A stretch of 64,000 bases of DNA from Kluyvera intermedia (GTDB lineage Bacteria; Pseudomonadota; Gammaproteobacteria; Enterobacterales; Enterobacteriaceae): assembly GCF_034424175.1 (NCBI RefSeq), contig NZ_CP139986.1, positions 3,410,001 to 3,474,000 of the forward strand, written 5' to 3'. Numbering within the stretch: position 1 is the first letter of the stretch; the number at the start of each line of letters is the position of its first letter. Below are positions 23,595 through 32,979 of this stretch, piece after piece. The notes beneath the pieces were generated by a model, which worked only from the letters and a program-made list of their open reading frames with translations, was not told the origin of the DNA and ran no database searches. The position numbers were made by a program, and so were the translations under genes.

Positions 23595-26072
23595 TTAGGA
23601 GTAGATGCTGTCGCTATATTCCGCGACCGTCAGAGATACCGTATTGTCGGTGTTCGGTTTAATGCTGTTGACCGTCCACAACTGACTATCCAGCTCTTGC
23701 ACTGTCGCTATGAGATAGCGCGATGGTAACTGCACTGTGTCTCCGTTCCAGATGTTGAGTTGAATATCGGGAATAGCTGCGGTAAAGCCGTATTTAGTGT
23801 CTATTCTGGCAGTCGCTGGATAACGTAATGTCGGATTTCCTAAGCTGTCGGTAACAATCACATACATCGAGTCGGTAAACTCGATCGGCTCACTGGTTTC
23901 GAAATCATTCCCTTTGCGGCCGGTGATGTAACCCTGTTGCTGGTTGCTATCGTAAATGTCTGCAATCTGTACGACACTGCCAACCTGCATAATACCGTCT
24001 TCAAACACCTTGGCATTCATCTTCGTTCGAGAGTAGATAAGTCGCTTCGTCTCGCGTAGCGCACGCTCCCTGGCCTGATACTCATTACGGAAACCGGCTA
24101 TCTCAAGCTTGTTTGGGTTCTCTGCTTCCTGCTCGACAATAGTGCCATTCAGCACACGGTAGTTGATGTAAGTTTTGTTGTTCGTTGTCGGATGGACATA
24201 GGAGACCTGCACGCCGTCGTAACCGCCTGGAAGTGTTGCTTCGTACGTAATTTTGTACTCATCCGTCTTCATGTTGGCCCGGTTGAATACGGCTGCTGGG
24301 TTATCGACTTTCTGATCACGTGTAAATGTCAGTACGCCGTCATCCCAGTACGCCATCACAGACGCAGCATTGCAGATGGCCTGAACACGGTCACCTAGTG
24401 AATCTTTCTCATCGTCGAAGGTGTAGTCGAAGTATCCCAGCCTCTCATCAGGAAGGCTTTCAGCAAGCGAGTAAAGCCCATAAAGGTCAATGCTGCTTTC
24501 CTCCTGTGCCCCCATCACAAGCCATGTGTGCGCCACAGCATCTGCGAAACTCCTGGATGCTCGAAGGTTGTAATCTACCGCCTGTGTGTCAAGGTCGTAA
24601 CTTATCGTGTGTCGCGTAACCAGTGCATTATATTTTCGATCACGACTACCAAGAGCGTTCTCAGTTGCTCTGACCTTCACTCTCACCAGTGTGTCGGTTT
24701 GGTGAACGACATTACTCCGGATATTAACGGCATGTATTTCCTCAAGTTTCAGAATAGAGTGGTCGTTGGAGTTGTTGGTACGCTGTAGGTTAATGGCGTA
24801 CTTCCCAAATCCGGCCGCCGGTTTTAGCTTATCGGTACGGTAAAAAATCTCGCTGTCAGATTTGTGCGGAGTACCTTGATGGAAGGTGAATGTTTGCTGA
24901 GTACCCGGAACCTGATTGTAATCGTCGTCGATTTGCCAGATTGTCACCTTCCAGTCGGTGTAGTCCCTACCGCCGAGCGATGATTGCGTGTGCAGCCACA
25001 AATCTGTCGATTCAACCGGTGAGAAGAATGGCCCAACGACCAGCGCTTCATTATCATTGAGGACAAATTTAGTCGTGTTAATTGTTGCGTTCGCCGGAAT
25101 ATCAGATGGACCAGTCAGTTCCCCCATGGTGAATGTATACCAGTGAACCGGATCGATAACTGAGCCGTCATCGGTTTCTGCTGCTGATACGAGGACGCCA
25201 GAGAATGAAGCGTCGGTAGTCACGGTGCCTGATGGTGTGTTGTAAGTAACGTTAACAACAAACGTCACAGCGTGCGGAAGCACTAGCCACATGAAGTAGT
25301 CAAACTCAGCTTGCTTCACGATTTTCATCGCTATCTGCCCGCCAGCGTAAGTACCACTTACAACAGAATTAGCCGTCGCCGACTCAACAGGGAAGTTATC
25401 GCTCTCGTTGGGCCCCGGCATTTCCTGTCCATCAACATCATCAAAAGAGTACCCTTCATTGATCGTTGGTATCACTTCGCCCGGCTGGTAAAACTGGAAT
25501 TCTGCTCCCGCCATAGACCCGAGGCTCGATTCAGAGTAGCGGACAGAGCTATAGTCATATTTTCCTATACCGATGCACATCCACTCGGTAACGTATTTCA
25601 GCCCGCCATCATTTTCATCTCGTCGGACATATTCAAAAATAGACTCCTGAATCAAGTCAGGGAATGAACGAACCTGACCGTAAATATCCGGCTTTGCCTT
25701 ATAAACACGGGCTGTGTTCGTCTGCCCAGTCAGGCTGTTATTCGGTGAGTCAACAGTGTTTCCACCAGTGTTAGAGATAGCTGGTTTCGGAGCAAGAAAC
25801 GAGAATACCGAGCCAACAACTTTAAATATTGGACTCAGGATGTCGCCGATAACGCCCTTTGGCTGGTCGAATATCTGGATGTGGTCCAGCTCGCTCAGCT
25901 CAAACGTCAGTTCGTCATCGTCGCCCAGCTTCACACCATTGCGGACGATCAGCAGGTCGCTGTGAAGGGTGGAATCATTGGCTGCAATCCAGTCATAAAA
26001 AATGGTGCCGTTTGGCACCCTGTAGCGTTCTTTTGGCGTTCCGGGAAATCGGCTTAACTCAATGAGAGCCAT
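23595..26072 (-). CDS. Tail tip / host-specificity protein, J-like
   Basis: 825 residues, shorter than lambda J (about 1130). N-terminal part MALIELSRFPGTPKERYRVPNGTIFYDWIAAND resembles ES18/N15-type tail proteins. The middle has the J-type central fibre region (IDLYGLYSLAESLPDERLGYFDYTFDDEKDSLGDRVQAICNAASVMAYWDDGVLTFTRDQ) and the baseplate-hub-like end (MQVGSVVQIADIYDS). It should form the central tip and start host contact. Its start overlaps the NlpC/P60 gene by 14 bp. The C-terminal variable fibre found in longer J proteins is missing, and the tailspike may supply that role. Confidence 0.8.
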   Translation of the reverse strand: MALIELSRFPGTPKERYRVPNGTIFYDWIAANDSTLHSDLLIVRNGVKLGDDDELTFELSELDHIQIFDQPKGVIGDILSPIFKVVGSVFSFLAPKPAISNTGGNTVDSPNNSLTGQTNTARVYKAKPDIYGQVRSFPDLIQESIFEYVRRDENDGGLKYVTEWMCIGIGKYDYSSVRYSESSLGSMAGAEFQFYQPGEVIPTINEGYSFDDVDGQEMPGPNESDNFPVESATANSVVSGTYAGGQIAMKIVKQAEFDYFMWLVLPHAVTFVVNVTYNTPSGTVTTDASFSGVLVSAAETDDGSVIDPVHWYTFTMGELTGPSDIPANATINTTKFVLNDNEALVVGPFFSPVESTDLWLHTQSSLGGRDYTDWKVTIWQIDDDYNQVPGTQQTFTFHQGTPHKSDSEIFYRTDKLKPAAGFGKYAINLQRTNNSNDHSILKLEEIHAVNIRSNVVHQTDTLVRVKVRATENALGSRDRKYNALVTRHTISYDLDTQAVDYNLRASRSFADAVAHTWLVMGAQEESSIDLYGLYSLAESLPDERLGYFDYTFDDEKDSLGDRVQAICNAASVMAYWDDGVLTFTRDQKVDNPAAVFNRANMKTDEYKITYEATLPGGYDGVQVSYVHPTTNNKTYINYRVLNGTIVEQEAENPNKLEIAGFRNEYQARERALRETKRLIYSRTKMNAKVFEDGIMQVGSVVQIADIYDSNQQQGYITGRKGNDFETSEPIEFTDSMYVIVTDSLGNPTLRYPATARIDTKYGFTAAIPDIQLNIWNGDTVQLPSRYLIATVQELDSQLWTVNSIKPNTDNTVSLTVAEYSDSIYS

Positions 26073-26475
26073 ACTTGAAAAACTCCACCTTAGTGAATGC
26101 CCGCTGAATAACGAGTAAAGAATCTTCTCTCACGCTTCCGTTCTCTCCACGCGAGTGCAGCGCCTTGCGGTTCAGTACCAGCCCAACATGCGCAGGTTGC
26201 GCACCGCGGTACCCGACAAATATCCCACCCTCTACAGGCTTATCGACCTGGTTCCAGAAAACTACGTCACCCAGATAGCAGGTAAAGAAGTCCTCACCGG
26301 CTTCGTAGTCCGGAGTCTGGTGCAGTTCAATGCCGAGAACATGCCGGTAATACATCACCACCAACCCCCAGCAATCCACCTTATCGAATGAACAAGCACG
26401 ATTAGCCCACGGCACGCCAATCACCCTCCTAATAAAATCAGAGGTGCTGCAGGCCTGAGTATTCCTGCGGATCAT
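26059..26475 (-). CDS. Tail-assembly NlpC/P60 peptidase (K/L-like)
   Basis: 138 residues with the catalytic cysteine in KVDCWGLVVMYYRHVLG (Cys35) and histidine in AQPAHVGLVLN (His96), the order of the NlpC/P60 papain-like fold. In lambdoid tails this protein belongs to the tip and may cut peptidoglycan at DNA entry. It sits between the DUF1833-type gene and the J-like gene with overlaps on both sides. Confidence 0.85.
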   Translation of the reverse strand: MIRRNTQACSTSDFIRRVIGVPWANRACSFDKVDCWGLVVMYYRHVLGIELHQTPDYEAGEDFFTCYLGDVVFWNQVDKPVEGGIFVGYRGAQPAHVGLVLNRKALHSRGENGSVREDSLLVIQRAFTKVEFFKYGSH

Positions 26476-26908
26476 AAAGTCGACCTATATTGTTATTTAG
26501 CGGGTTGGTAACAGACAGCGTGACAGAGGCCGAATCTGCATCGATATCAACCGTTTTGACGTACAGCGTCCACGATTTAATCGGTACAGACACATCCGAG
26601 CTATCGAATATTTGCCGCGTTGCAGTTATAGCTGTCAGCCGGGCCGTTCCCTTCCATTTCGTCATCAACATTTTGATATCCGACGACAGCCGCCCAAGCT
26701 TCACCGTCGCGTCGATCACCGGCGTGCCGCTCTGCTGGCTCTCTTCGATTTCAAAGCGTGCTGGCGTGTAAGTCTGGCTTCCAAGTGTCTTCGGGAAGAA
26801 CTGCTTATCGACCAGGCGCACGTAGCCAAATGATGGGTGGTAAAAGGTGATAGTGTCGTAGAGTCCGCGCGTCGGGCGCTGCTGTTTATATTCTCTGTAC
26901 GTCGGCAT
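26438..26908 (-). CDS. Tail protein, DUF1833-type
   Basis: 156 residues from MPTYREYKQQRPTRG; the ATG overlaps the TAA of the upstream gene by one base, which fixes the start. The body (FEIEESQQSGTPVIDATVKLGRLSSDI, ATRQIFDSSDVSVPIKSWTLYVKTVDIDADSASVTLSVTNPL) fits the DUF1833 family, which lies at the lambda gpL-like position between the distal tail protein and NlpC gene. Structural role inferred from place. Confidence 0.75.
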   Translation of the reverse strand: MPTYREYKQQRPTRGLYDTITFYHPSFGYVRLVDKQFFPKTLGSQTYTPARFEIEESQQSGTPVIDATVKLGRLSSDIKMLMTKWKGTARLTAITATRQIFDSSDVSVPIKSWTLYVKTVDIDADSASVTLSVTNPLNNNIGRLYDPQEYSGLQHL

Positions 26909-27405
26909 TATGGAACCCTCGGAAGTGATTCCGGATCGCGTCCGTCCGGATAGCCAGTGACAACGATATCCAGCCAGGAATCCCACGGAGCCGGCAGTTC
27001 AACAATGATGTCGTCGAATTCGTCGTCGGCGTTGTAGAGGTGGTTCGCAATAACGGTCCCCGTCCAGGTCACCACCCCGCCAGAGATATTTGTCTGCACC
27101 GGCATCTGCGTGAAGTGAAGCTCCTGCAGTTGCATGCCACTGCCGCCCAGGTTGATATTCATCCGGAACCAGTTCAGGCCCTTATTGAGATAATTTGGGC
27201 TGCGCAACCACTGCTGAAAAGCGCGCTCCTGATCCAGTGTGAAGATCCAACTTAGCGACCAGGTAACCTTCAGGTCATCGGTGAGGTTCTGGAAGATAGC
27301 CGGGCCGACCGCTGGCTGGTCAGTCTGGAACCCGGTATCGAGCGTCATATTTTTGCTGGATTTTTGCGCCAACGGCAGCCAGTCGGGATAGTCGATAATT
27401 GGCAT
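26908..27405 (-). CDS. Minor / distal tail protein
   Basis: 165 residues, beta-rich (LGGSGMQLQELHFTQMPVQTNISGGVVTWTGTVIANH). It sits directly after the tape measure gene (1-base overlap), where lambda has gpM. Probably part of the ring joining tube and tip. I do not recognise a named domain. Confidence 0.65.
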   Translation of the reverse strand: MPIIDYPDWLPLAQKSSKNMTLDTGFQTDQPAVGPAIFQNLTDDLKVTWSLSWIFTLDQERAFQQWLRSPNYLNKGLNWFRMNINLGGSGMQLQELHFTQMPVQTNISGGVVTWTGTVIANHLYNADDEFDDIIVELPAPWDSWLDIVVTGYPDGRDPESLPRVP

Positions 27406-30095
27406 CAGCTTTGCCCTCTTGGCGTGCGTTTAACATTCATGTTGCTGGTAATGGCACTACTTGCAGGACCACCGTTATTCATGTCAGCTATGAACGCCTC
27501 AAGCGTCCAAGAACCATCACCATTCTGCGTAGCCTGAGCATCCACAGAAGCGGGTGAGTAGTTGTATATGTTGAGTATTGGAGCCCCTCCACCACCTCCG
27601 GCTGTCATATCCTTATTGCTGATAACCTTGCCATTGTCTCCCGGTATCATGTACTGCTTACCGGTGCTGGCCTGGTAAATCTCCGGTTTCCCCTTTTCGC
27701 CTACCTGATACAAGCCGCCAGCATTCACCGGGCCGCCGTTGTAACGCATGCCTGTTAGAGCAAGGCCTGATGCCAGGCCTACCGTTGACGTAATACCTGT
27801 CATGGCAGGAACTGAGTTCCCACCAAAAGAGGCAAGACTGGCAAAGGCTGCTGCCGGAGCCCATGCAGCCGCCGTCGTGGTCGCCATACCGACAGAAGCA
27901 GCGGTAGAAGCTGCGCCCAATGTCTGCCCGATAATAAAGTTTTTGAGGGCCTCAACTCCAACCTGGACTAGCGAATTGACCACGCTGTTCAGCATCGTAT
28001 TCCCGAGTGAACGCATAGCATCCTGCGCTGACATCGTTCCGGTGATCAGCCCGGTTAACGCATTGGATGCATTGCCTGAAAACGCATCCACCGCGCTTGT
28101 CAGCATTTCATAACCAAGGCCTTGTTGGCTGAGCAATTGCCACTGAGCGGCTGTCATCTGCTCATTGAACTGGTTTTCCTGCGCAGTCTTTAAGGCAAGG
28201 TACTGGGCATCGGTAGCTGCCTTTGCGGCAACGAATTGATCGTAATTTATTTTCCCTTTTTGGTAACTTTGCTGGAGTATCGCCTGTTCCTGCTGCTGAT
28301 ATTGCTGCATCAGGGCTAACTTCTGGTTATTTTCATTCACCAGTTGCTGTACCGGGTCAACTTCTGCTCGGGCAGAAGCTACCGGATTGACTGTGGCCTG
28401 GGCGTTAATCTTGGCGAGGTTATTCTGGTGCTCCTGCTCGATGCGCTCAGATTCACGGCTGTACTGCTCTTGAGAGAGAAGTAATTGCCCGTTAGCGTCG
28501 GTCTGCCCTTTCAGGCTTTCGAGTGCCGCTTTCTGCGTGTTATAGCTGGCGTTTTCTTTCAGCTCAGGAACGGCGTTTTGAGCCTTAAGAGCTGCGGTGG
28601 TTTGCCAAGTCTTCTCCGCGTACTTACCGGCCAGGTCAATATCCTTCTGTGTCGCCGCTGCCCCCAAGGACTGCTGGGCGCGAAGAATGGCCTGTTCCTT
28701 GCTTAGGTCTTGCGTTGATCCGGCTGCTAACTCAGATTGCTGTTTCAGATTGGCAAGTTTTTGCGCTACAGACTCTGTTTGAGATTCGGCATTTGCGTTT
28801 GTTTTGTTATTTTCTTTCTGGGCCGCAGTGTTTTTGTAAGTTGCTGCGTACTGGTCTTCTAGCGCCTTAACTCTTTTCTCATCAGTAAGACCTGCGTCAG
28901 CAGCATCATACTGAGCCTGAAGCCTGGCCCTTGCCTCACCTTCCAGTTTCGATAATGCAAGGCGGCGCTCACCGTTCTGGACGAGCTTTGCTGTCTCTTT
29001 GCTGTCAGACTTGGAGTCTGGCCCTTTGAAGCCAGTATCATTCTTTGCATCGTTTGCGGCTTTCGCTCTAATGTGAGCAATTTCACCCTCAACCTGCTTA
29101 AGCTGGAATGCAGCTTGTGTGCGACGAATTACCCAATCGTCTTCGCTAAAGTCATACCATTTTCGCCCTTCCTTTAACTCATCGTTATATTTCTTCTGTA
29201 GCTCAAGGAGCTTTGGCATCCTGCCAGCATCACCTGCGTTGTTATTGTAGTAATTAAGGTTGTCAGCAACGTTTTGCATCAACCCTGCCAGTGTTGATGT
29301 AAGGCCAATGGCCTGGTTCAAGTCGCTTATTGCATTCTTAAATGCAACATCAAGACTGTTTTTAGCCCTGTCGATGCTGACCGGCATTTTGTCGAATTCA
29401 TCATTTACAGCCTGAGAGCGGTTCTGTATGGCGTTAAGCGCATCTGTTGCCGTCAGCTTCCCTTCCAGCATTCTCTTGCGCAACTCACCTATAGAGATAC
29501 CCATTCCGGTAGCAATCTGGCGGGCAAGCTCTGGCATTTGCTCAAGGATTGAGTTGAATTCCTCCGCGCGCACCGTACCGCCCGCGATAGACTGCCCAAA
29601 CTGACGTAATGCGTTAGACATCTCTTCGGTTGATGAGCCGCCGATTGTGCCTATTTTTTGCAGAGTTGAAGTAAGGGCAAGAATCTGTGAGTTTGTAGCT
29701 CCAGTCTCTTTAAGCGATGATGTTAATGACTCCCAAAGGCGCTCAGTATCTGCAAGGCTATTGCCGGTTTGTGAGGCGATTGCAGATAGTGCTTTCATCG
29801 ACTCTTTGGCAGCATCAATACTAGGACTAAGTCGAGTTACGCGGGCCTGAAGGGTATTCATCTCATCGCCAATTGCGATCAGTCGCTTAGCTGTCTCGAT
29901 GGTAAAAGCAGCGGCAATTGCTACCCCAACCTTGCTCATTGCCCCTTCAAATTTACTGGCAGATCGCGACGTTTTGTTAAAGCCACCTTCCATCTGATCA
30001 AGGCGTTGATTAACTTTCTGTTGCGCCTCAATTAGATTGGCAACGTTCATTTCTACTTCATAAACAATATTGCCAAGTTGCTTTTCGCCTGCCAT
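27405..30095 (-). CDS. Tape measure protein
   Basis: 896 residues, the longest gene of the phage. N-terminal coiled coil, then the tape-measure domain (about 70-250: NTLQARVTRLSPSIDAAKESMKALSAIASQTGNSLADTERLWESL, IGGSSTEEMSNALRQFGQSIAGG, RAEEFNSILEQMPELARQIATGMG). Long Gln/Ala-rich helices follow (about 350-640) and a hydrophobic Gly/Ala stretch near 740-790. Length sets tail length; at roughly 1.5 angstrom per residue this implies a tail near 130 nm. It closes the series tube, chaperone-like gene, tape measure. Confidence 0.92.
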   Translation of the reverse strand: MAGEKQLGNIVYEVEMNVANLIEAQQKVNQRLDQMEGGFNKTSRSASKFEGAMSKVGVAIAAAFTIETAKRLIAIGDEMNTLQARVTRLSPSIDAAKESMKALSAIASQTGNSLADTERLWESLTSSLKETGATNSQILALTSTLQKIGTIGGSSTEEMSNALRQFGQSIAGGTVRAEEFNSILEQMPELARQIATGMGISIGELRKRMLEGKLTATDALNAIQNRSQAVNDEFDKMPVSIDRAKNSLDVAFKNAISDLNQAIGLTSTLAGLMQNVADNLNYYNNNAGDAGRMPKLLELQKKYNDELKEGRKWYDFSEDDWVIRRTQAAFQLKQVEGEIAHIRAKAANDAKNDTGFKGPDSKSDSKETAKLVQNGERRLALSKLEGEARARLQAQYDAADAGLTDEKRVKALEDQYAATYKNTAAQKENNKTNANAESQTESVAQKLANLKQQSELAAGSTQDLSKEQAILRAQQSLGAAATQKDIDLAGKYAEKTWQTTAALKAQNAVPELKENASYNTQKAALESLKGQTDANGQLLLSQEQYSRESERIEQEHQNNLAKINAQATVNPVASARAEVDPVQQLVNENNQKLALMQQYQQQEQAILQQSYQKGKINYDQFVAAKAATDAQYLALKTAQENQFNEQMTAAQWQLLSQQGLGYEMLTSAVDAFSGNASNALTGLITGTMSAQDAMRSLGNTMLNSVVNSLVQVGVEALKNFIIGQTLGAASTAASVGMATTTAAAWAPAAAFASLASFGGNSVPAMTGITSTVGLASGLALTGMRYNGGPVNAGGLYQVGEKGKPEIYQASTGKQYMIPGDNGKVISNKDMTAGGGGGAPILNIYNYSPASVDAQATQNGDGSWTLEAFIADMNNGGPASSAITSNMNVKRTPRGQS

Positions 30096-30153
30096 TAGTT
30101 ATCTCCGGGCATAAAAAAACCCGCATGCGCGGGAGTTACAATAAAATTATCAA

Positions 30154-30828
30154 TCAGACTAACTTAGCCAGCCGGCGCTTGCGTCGCGCAAAGAAATCAT
30201 CCGCCGATGCCTCATATTCTTCTCTTGTATAGCCTTTCTGATCTGGATATTTTGCTGCCAGCATTAATTGGAATTCCGTCATAGTTAGCTGCTCTGCTTC
30301 ATTTCTAGGCATGCTGAAGTGATGACGGGCGGCGCTTACGTAATCGAATGCTCTAAATTCTGTGGTTGCCTCGCCAGTTTCATGCTTTTGAAGCCGCCTA
30401 ACTTTTGCCTTCCCGATTACGCCATGCACGATTAGCGACTGGGCTATCACAATCATTTCAAATGCAGACATGACACCTTTTCGGTAAACGAATGCCCACT
30501 TACCCGATTTGCCAGGGATTATTTCTCCCGTTAGCAATGAAGTATCTTCATCACAACAAGCCTGAATAACACTGATTGCGGCAAGCATGCTTCTCTTTAT
30601 TACCTGAGGCTGGTGAGCGAACTTAAGTAACCAATCAGGGACGAAGCCATAAGCATTAACGCCGCGTTGTAACAGCGAAGATACCTCGTTGTTGTGCAGG
30701 TCGTAGAAAGCCTGAACTATCTCATCTGGCTCTCCGATTCGTGTCATTGCCGTTAATGATGGGCGGAAGAAATAATCCCGGTCACCAACGGTTATGCTGC
30801 ATTCGCCTATTTCTTTTACTGGCGTCAT
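30154..30828 (-). CDS. Putative tail assembly chaperone-like protein (DUF6246-type guess)
   Basis: 224 residues between the tail tube and tape measure genes, where long-tailed phages keep the G/GT chaperones. Features: ECSITVGDRDYFFRPSLTAMTRIGEPDEIVQAF near the start, a two-cysteine segment (IQACCDED), and a basic end RRKRRLAKLV. I saw no second frame-shifted gene, so a single product may do the job. The family name is from memory and not certain. Confidence 0.55.
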   Translation of the reverse strand: MTPVKEIGECSITVGDRDYFFRPSLTAMTRIGEPDEIVQAFYDLHNNEVSSLLQRGVNAYGFVPDWLLKFAHQPQVIKRSMLAAISVIQACCDEDTSLLTGEIIPGKSGKWAFVYRKGVMSAFEMIVIAQSLIVHGVIGKAKVRRLQKHETGEATTEFRAFDYVSAARHHFSMPRNEAEQLTMTEFQLMLAAKYPDQKGYTREEYEASADDFFARRKRRLAKLV

Positions 30829-30878
30829 TTTTCCTCCATAAGCAAAATCAAGGGCAGCCTCGCCACCCTTTGGTTTGA

Positions 30879-31637
30879 TTACGGGACAGTCACGGTCACT
30901 GTGTGCGTAGCCGTAAAGTCACCATCATCGGTTTTCACCGTGATGACCGCTGTGCCAGCCGTTGCATTTGATGGAGATGAAATCGTGACGGTGTTACCAA
31001 CAGCGGCAACAGTCGCTCGGGCTGGTACTGATGAGCTAACGGTGAATAGCTTGTTATCTGCGTCAGCAGGTGCAATAGCTACCGTGAAAGTGTTGCTAGC
31101 CCCTGCAGCCAAAGAGCTGGTTGTTGGTGTCAATGTCACACCAGTAACAGGAATGTCTGTGTCCGCTTGGGTTAACTGGAAGGTGGTGCCAACGTTCAGC
31201 TTAAATTCAAAGCTGTACGTAACGATTTCCTTCACGCCGCCACCATCACTCGCGCCTGACGGAACCATATAACCAATGTGGTAATAATCACCCCAATGCA
31301 GGCGCATCCACACCGCTGGCTGGCGTAATGCCTTAACTTCATCAACGATGTATTTAACAAATGCCTGAATACCAAACTCATCAGTGCGATCTTTTGTTCT
31401 GACTTCACCCTCAATTGAATACGTTGGGTCTAAAGCAGAGATCATCGTAGCGGTAATGCCGCCTTCATCAGCATCAGAGTTCAATGATTCTGGGCTCAAA
31501 TCCCATGACGTAGTAGTCGGAAGGCCCATCAGTTTCCAGTCACCCTCCGCTGGAAGAGTATCTGGGCAGCCGTAGGCCAGTTCGAGCGTCTTAGCTCGCC
31601 CAATCATGCGGTCAAAGCTGGTTGGACAACCTTGCAT
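30879..31637 (-). CDS. Major tail tube protein with C-terminal Ig-like (BIG2) domain
   Basis: 252 residues. The first 160 form the tube subunit (LELAYGCPDTLPAEGDWKLMGLPTTTSWDLSPE, EGEVRTKDRTDEFGIQAFVKYIVDEV). Residues about 165-252 (TGVTLTPTTSSLAAGASNTFTVAIAPADADNKLFTVSSSVPARATVAAVGNTVTI) are a bacterial Ig-like domain, as on lambda gpV, displayed on the tail surface and thought to help weak surface adhesion. It is the highest-expressed gene expected in this tail operon. Confidence 0.88.
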   Translation of the reverse strand: MQGCPTSFDRMIGRAKTLELAYGCPDTLPAEGDWKLMGLPTTTSWDLSPESLNSDADEGGITATMISALDPTYSIEGEVRTKDRTDEFGIQAFVKYIVDEVKALRQPAVWMRLHWGDYYHIGYMVPSGASDGGGVKEIVTYSFEFKLNVGTTFQLTQADTDIPVTGVTLTPTTSSLAAGASNTFTVAIAPADADNKLFTVSSSVPARATVAAVGNTVTISSPSNATAGTAVITVKTDDGDFTATHTVTVTVP

Positions 31638-31701
31638 AATTTCTTACCTCAATTTTGATAATAAAAAAGCCGCCGCAGCGACCTTGTTTGAGCTTTTGGT
31701 G

Positions 31702-32091
31702 TTACTCACCGTAGAGGCAAGCAAATTGCAGACGCCATACCATGCGTCCTTCTGTTGTTTGAACTGGTGCCGGGATGCCGCCCATGTTGGTTATTTGCCC
31801 GACGCATGGGTTGCTGATAGGGTTTGCCTGAATGTAGTCAATTATCGCCTGAGCATCAGCCGCTGACTTTTCGTAATCTCCAATGCTTTTCCCGCTAATT
31901 AAATCCACTAGAACGTAATATTCAGAAGACAAATCACGATCTATTGCTGGCCCACCGTTGGGGCGAAAAACAACAAATCGCTCAGCGAGCTTTCCGGTAT
32001 CCCTCCAGCTTAGGTATTGAGTGCTGTAGTCATCAGTAAGGTGGGCATCAAACAACATGTTGCGAACACGGCGATACATTGGAGGATTCAC
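31702..32091 (-). CDS. Tail terminator / tail completion protein
   Basis: 129 residues (MYRRVRNMLFDAHLTDDYSTQYLSWRDTG...SADAQAIIDYIQANP...GRMVWRLQFACLYGE). It lies between the HK97-gp10-like gene and the tube gene, where lambda has gpU, and its size is right for a tail terminator capping the tube. It overlaps the gp10-like gene by 4 bases. Confidence 0.7.
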   Translation of the reverse strand: MNPPMYRRVRNMLFDAHLTDDYSTQYLSWRDTGKLAERFVVFRPNGGPAIDRDLSSEYYVLVDLISGKSIGDYEKSAADAQAIIDYIQANPISNPCVGQITNMGGIPAPVQTTEGRMVWRLQFACLYGE

Positions 32092-32456
32092 AGGCTCATT
32101 TCCTTGTAAACAACCCGGTCTATCTGCTCTTTGGAATCCTCAAACCCTTTGGTTAAAAATTCCTTCTGCGCAGTAGCTCGCCTGAAGGTTTGCGGCACAT
32201 TCGGATCGTGAACGTATATCGCATAGTTTGCAGAGTAACCAACACGACCGGTTAACCTATCGCCTCGAACGGAAATGTCTCGAAACTGACTATTGATAAG
32301 CGTGGACGTGTCGATAGGGGTATAAATGGCAGCCTGAGTTGAGCCAATAATTAAAGCACTTTGTATGGCCCTAACCGCCTTCCGACCCTGAATGTTACCA
32401 ATCAGGGCATCAAGGTTTTTCTTCGCCTTACTGATGCCAGTTACTTTCGCGCCCAT
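32088..32456 (-). CDS. HK97 gp10-like head-tail joining protein
   Basis: 122 residues from MGAKVTGISKAKKNLDALIGNIQGRKAVRAIQSALIIG. The central YTPIDTSTLINSQFRDIS and VGYSANYAIYVHDPN are gp10-family hallmarks, and the C-terminal helix carries FLTKGFEDSKEQID. Start taken at the ATG just after the upstream stop rather than one inside that gene. Confidence 0.8.
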   Translation of the reverse strand: MGAKVTGISKAKKNLDALIGNIQGRKAVRAIQSALIIGSTQAAIYTPIDTSTLINSQFRDISVRGDRLTGRVGYSANYAIYVHDPNVPQTFRRATAQKEFLTKGFEDSKEQIDRVVYKEMSL

Positions 32457-32458
32457 AG

Positions 32459-32806
32459 CTACACTCCAGTAATAATTGCCCAATCGTCTGCAATGCGGTC
32501 GAACGTATCGGCATATCGAATGACCTGCATAATCTCGTCAGCTCCAGCATTAAGCGGGTCTGGGTCAACACTGGTTCCGATGAGAATGTAATCGCCTGTG
32601 CTGGCGTCGGCGTACTCGCTCCAAATCGTGTTCTTAGCGACTATCTCAGCGCCGATGCTGCCAATGCGCTTGCTTAGGCCGCCTTCGTAGTCACAAAGAA
32701 TCTGGATTGGTGCCGAGTACCCGAGACTGTCGCCGCTTTCGCTGTAACCGAGCGTTTTCCAGACCGTGGCTTGAGCGGTGTAGCTCCAACTGGCCGCTGC
32801 CGACAT
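32459..32806 (-). CDS. Head-tail connector protein (stopper-like)
   Basis: 115 residues starting MSAAASWSYTAQATVWKTLGYSESGDSLGYSAP; the ATG overlaps the previous TAA by one base. A small beta-barrel-like protein with IWSEYADASTGDYILIG and DEIMQVIRYADTFDRIADDWAIITGV. Position after the adaptor genes and before gp10 suggests the head-closure (stopper) protein. Confidence 0.6.
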   Translation of the reverse strand: MSAAASWSYTAQATVWKTLGYSESGDSLGYSAPIQILCDYEGGLSKRIGSIGAEIVAKNTIWSEYADASTGDYILIGTSVDPDPLNAGADEIMQVIRYADTFDRIADDWAIITGV

Positions 32807-32979
32807 TATCCATCCCTCCAACTAACCACTACCGCACCCGTAGCGCGAATGGTCACGCAGTTGATAACCCACTCGCCGTCCGTTTTCACGTAGCCGGTAG
32901 TCTCTCGCCCGGTGTCCGTTTGCACCCATACGCGAGACAACGCTTTCGGCTTGCTCGCCGTTACCGGTTGCCACTCCAT
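32806..32979 (-). CDS. Small 57-residue head-operon protein
   Basis: The reading frame MEWQPVTASKPKALSRVWVQTDTGRETTGYVKTDG... fills the gap between two connector genes exactly. Its ATG shares bases with the TGA before it and its TAA with the ATG after it, so it is translationally coupled on both sides. It is rich in beta-branched residues (WVINCVTIRATGAVVVSW). Function unknown; probably a small virion or connector part. Confidence 0.75.
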   Translation of the reverse strand: MEWQPVTASKPKALSRVWVQTDTGRETTGYVKTDGEWVINCVTIRATGAVVVSWRDG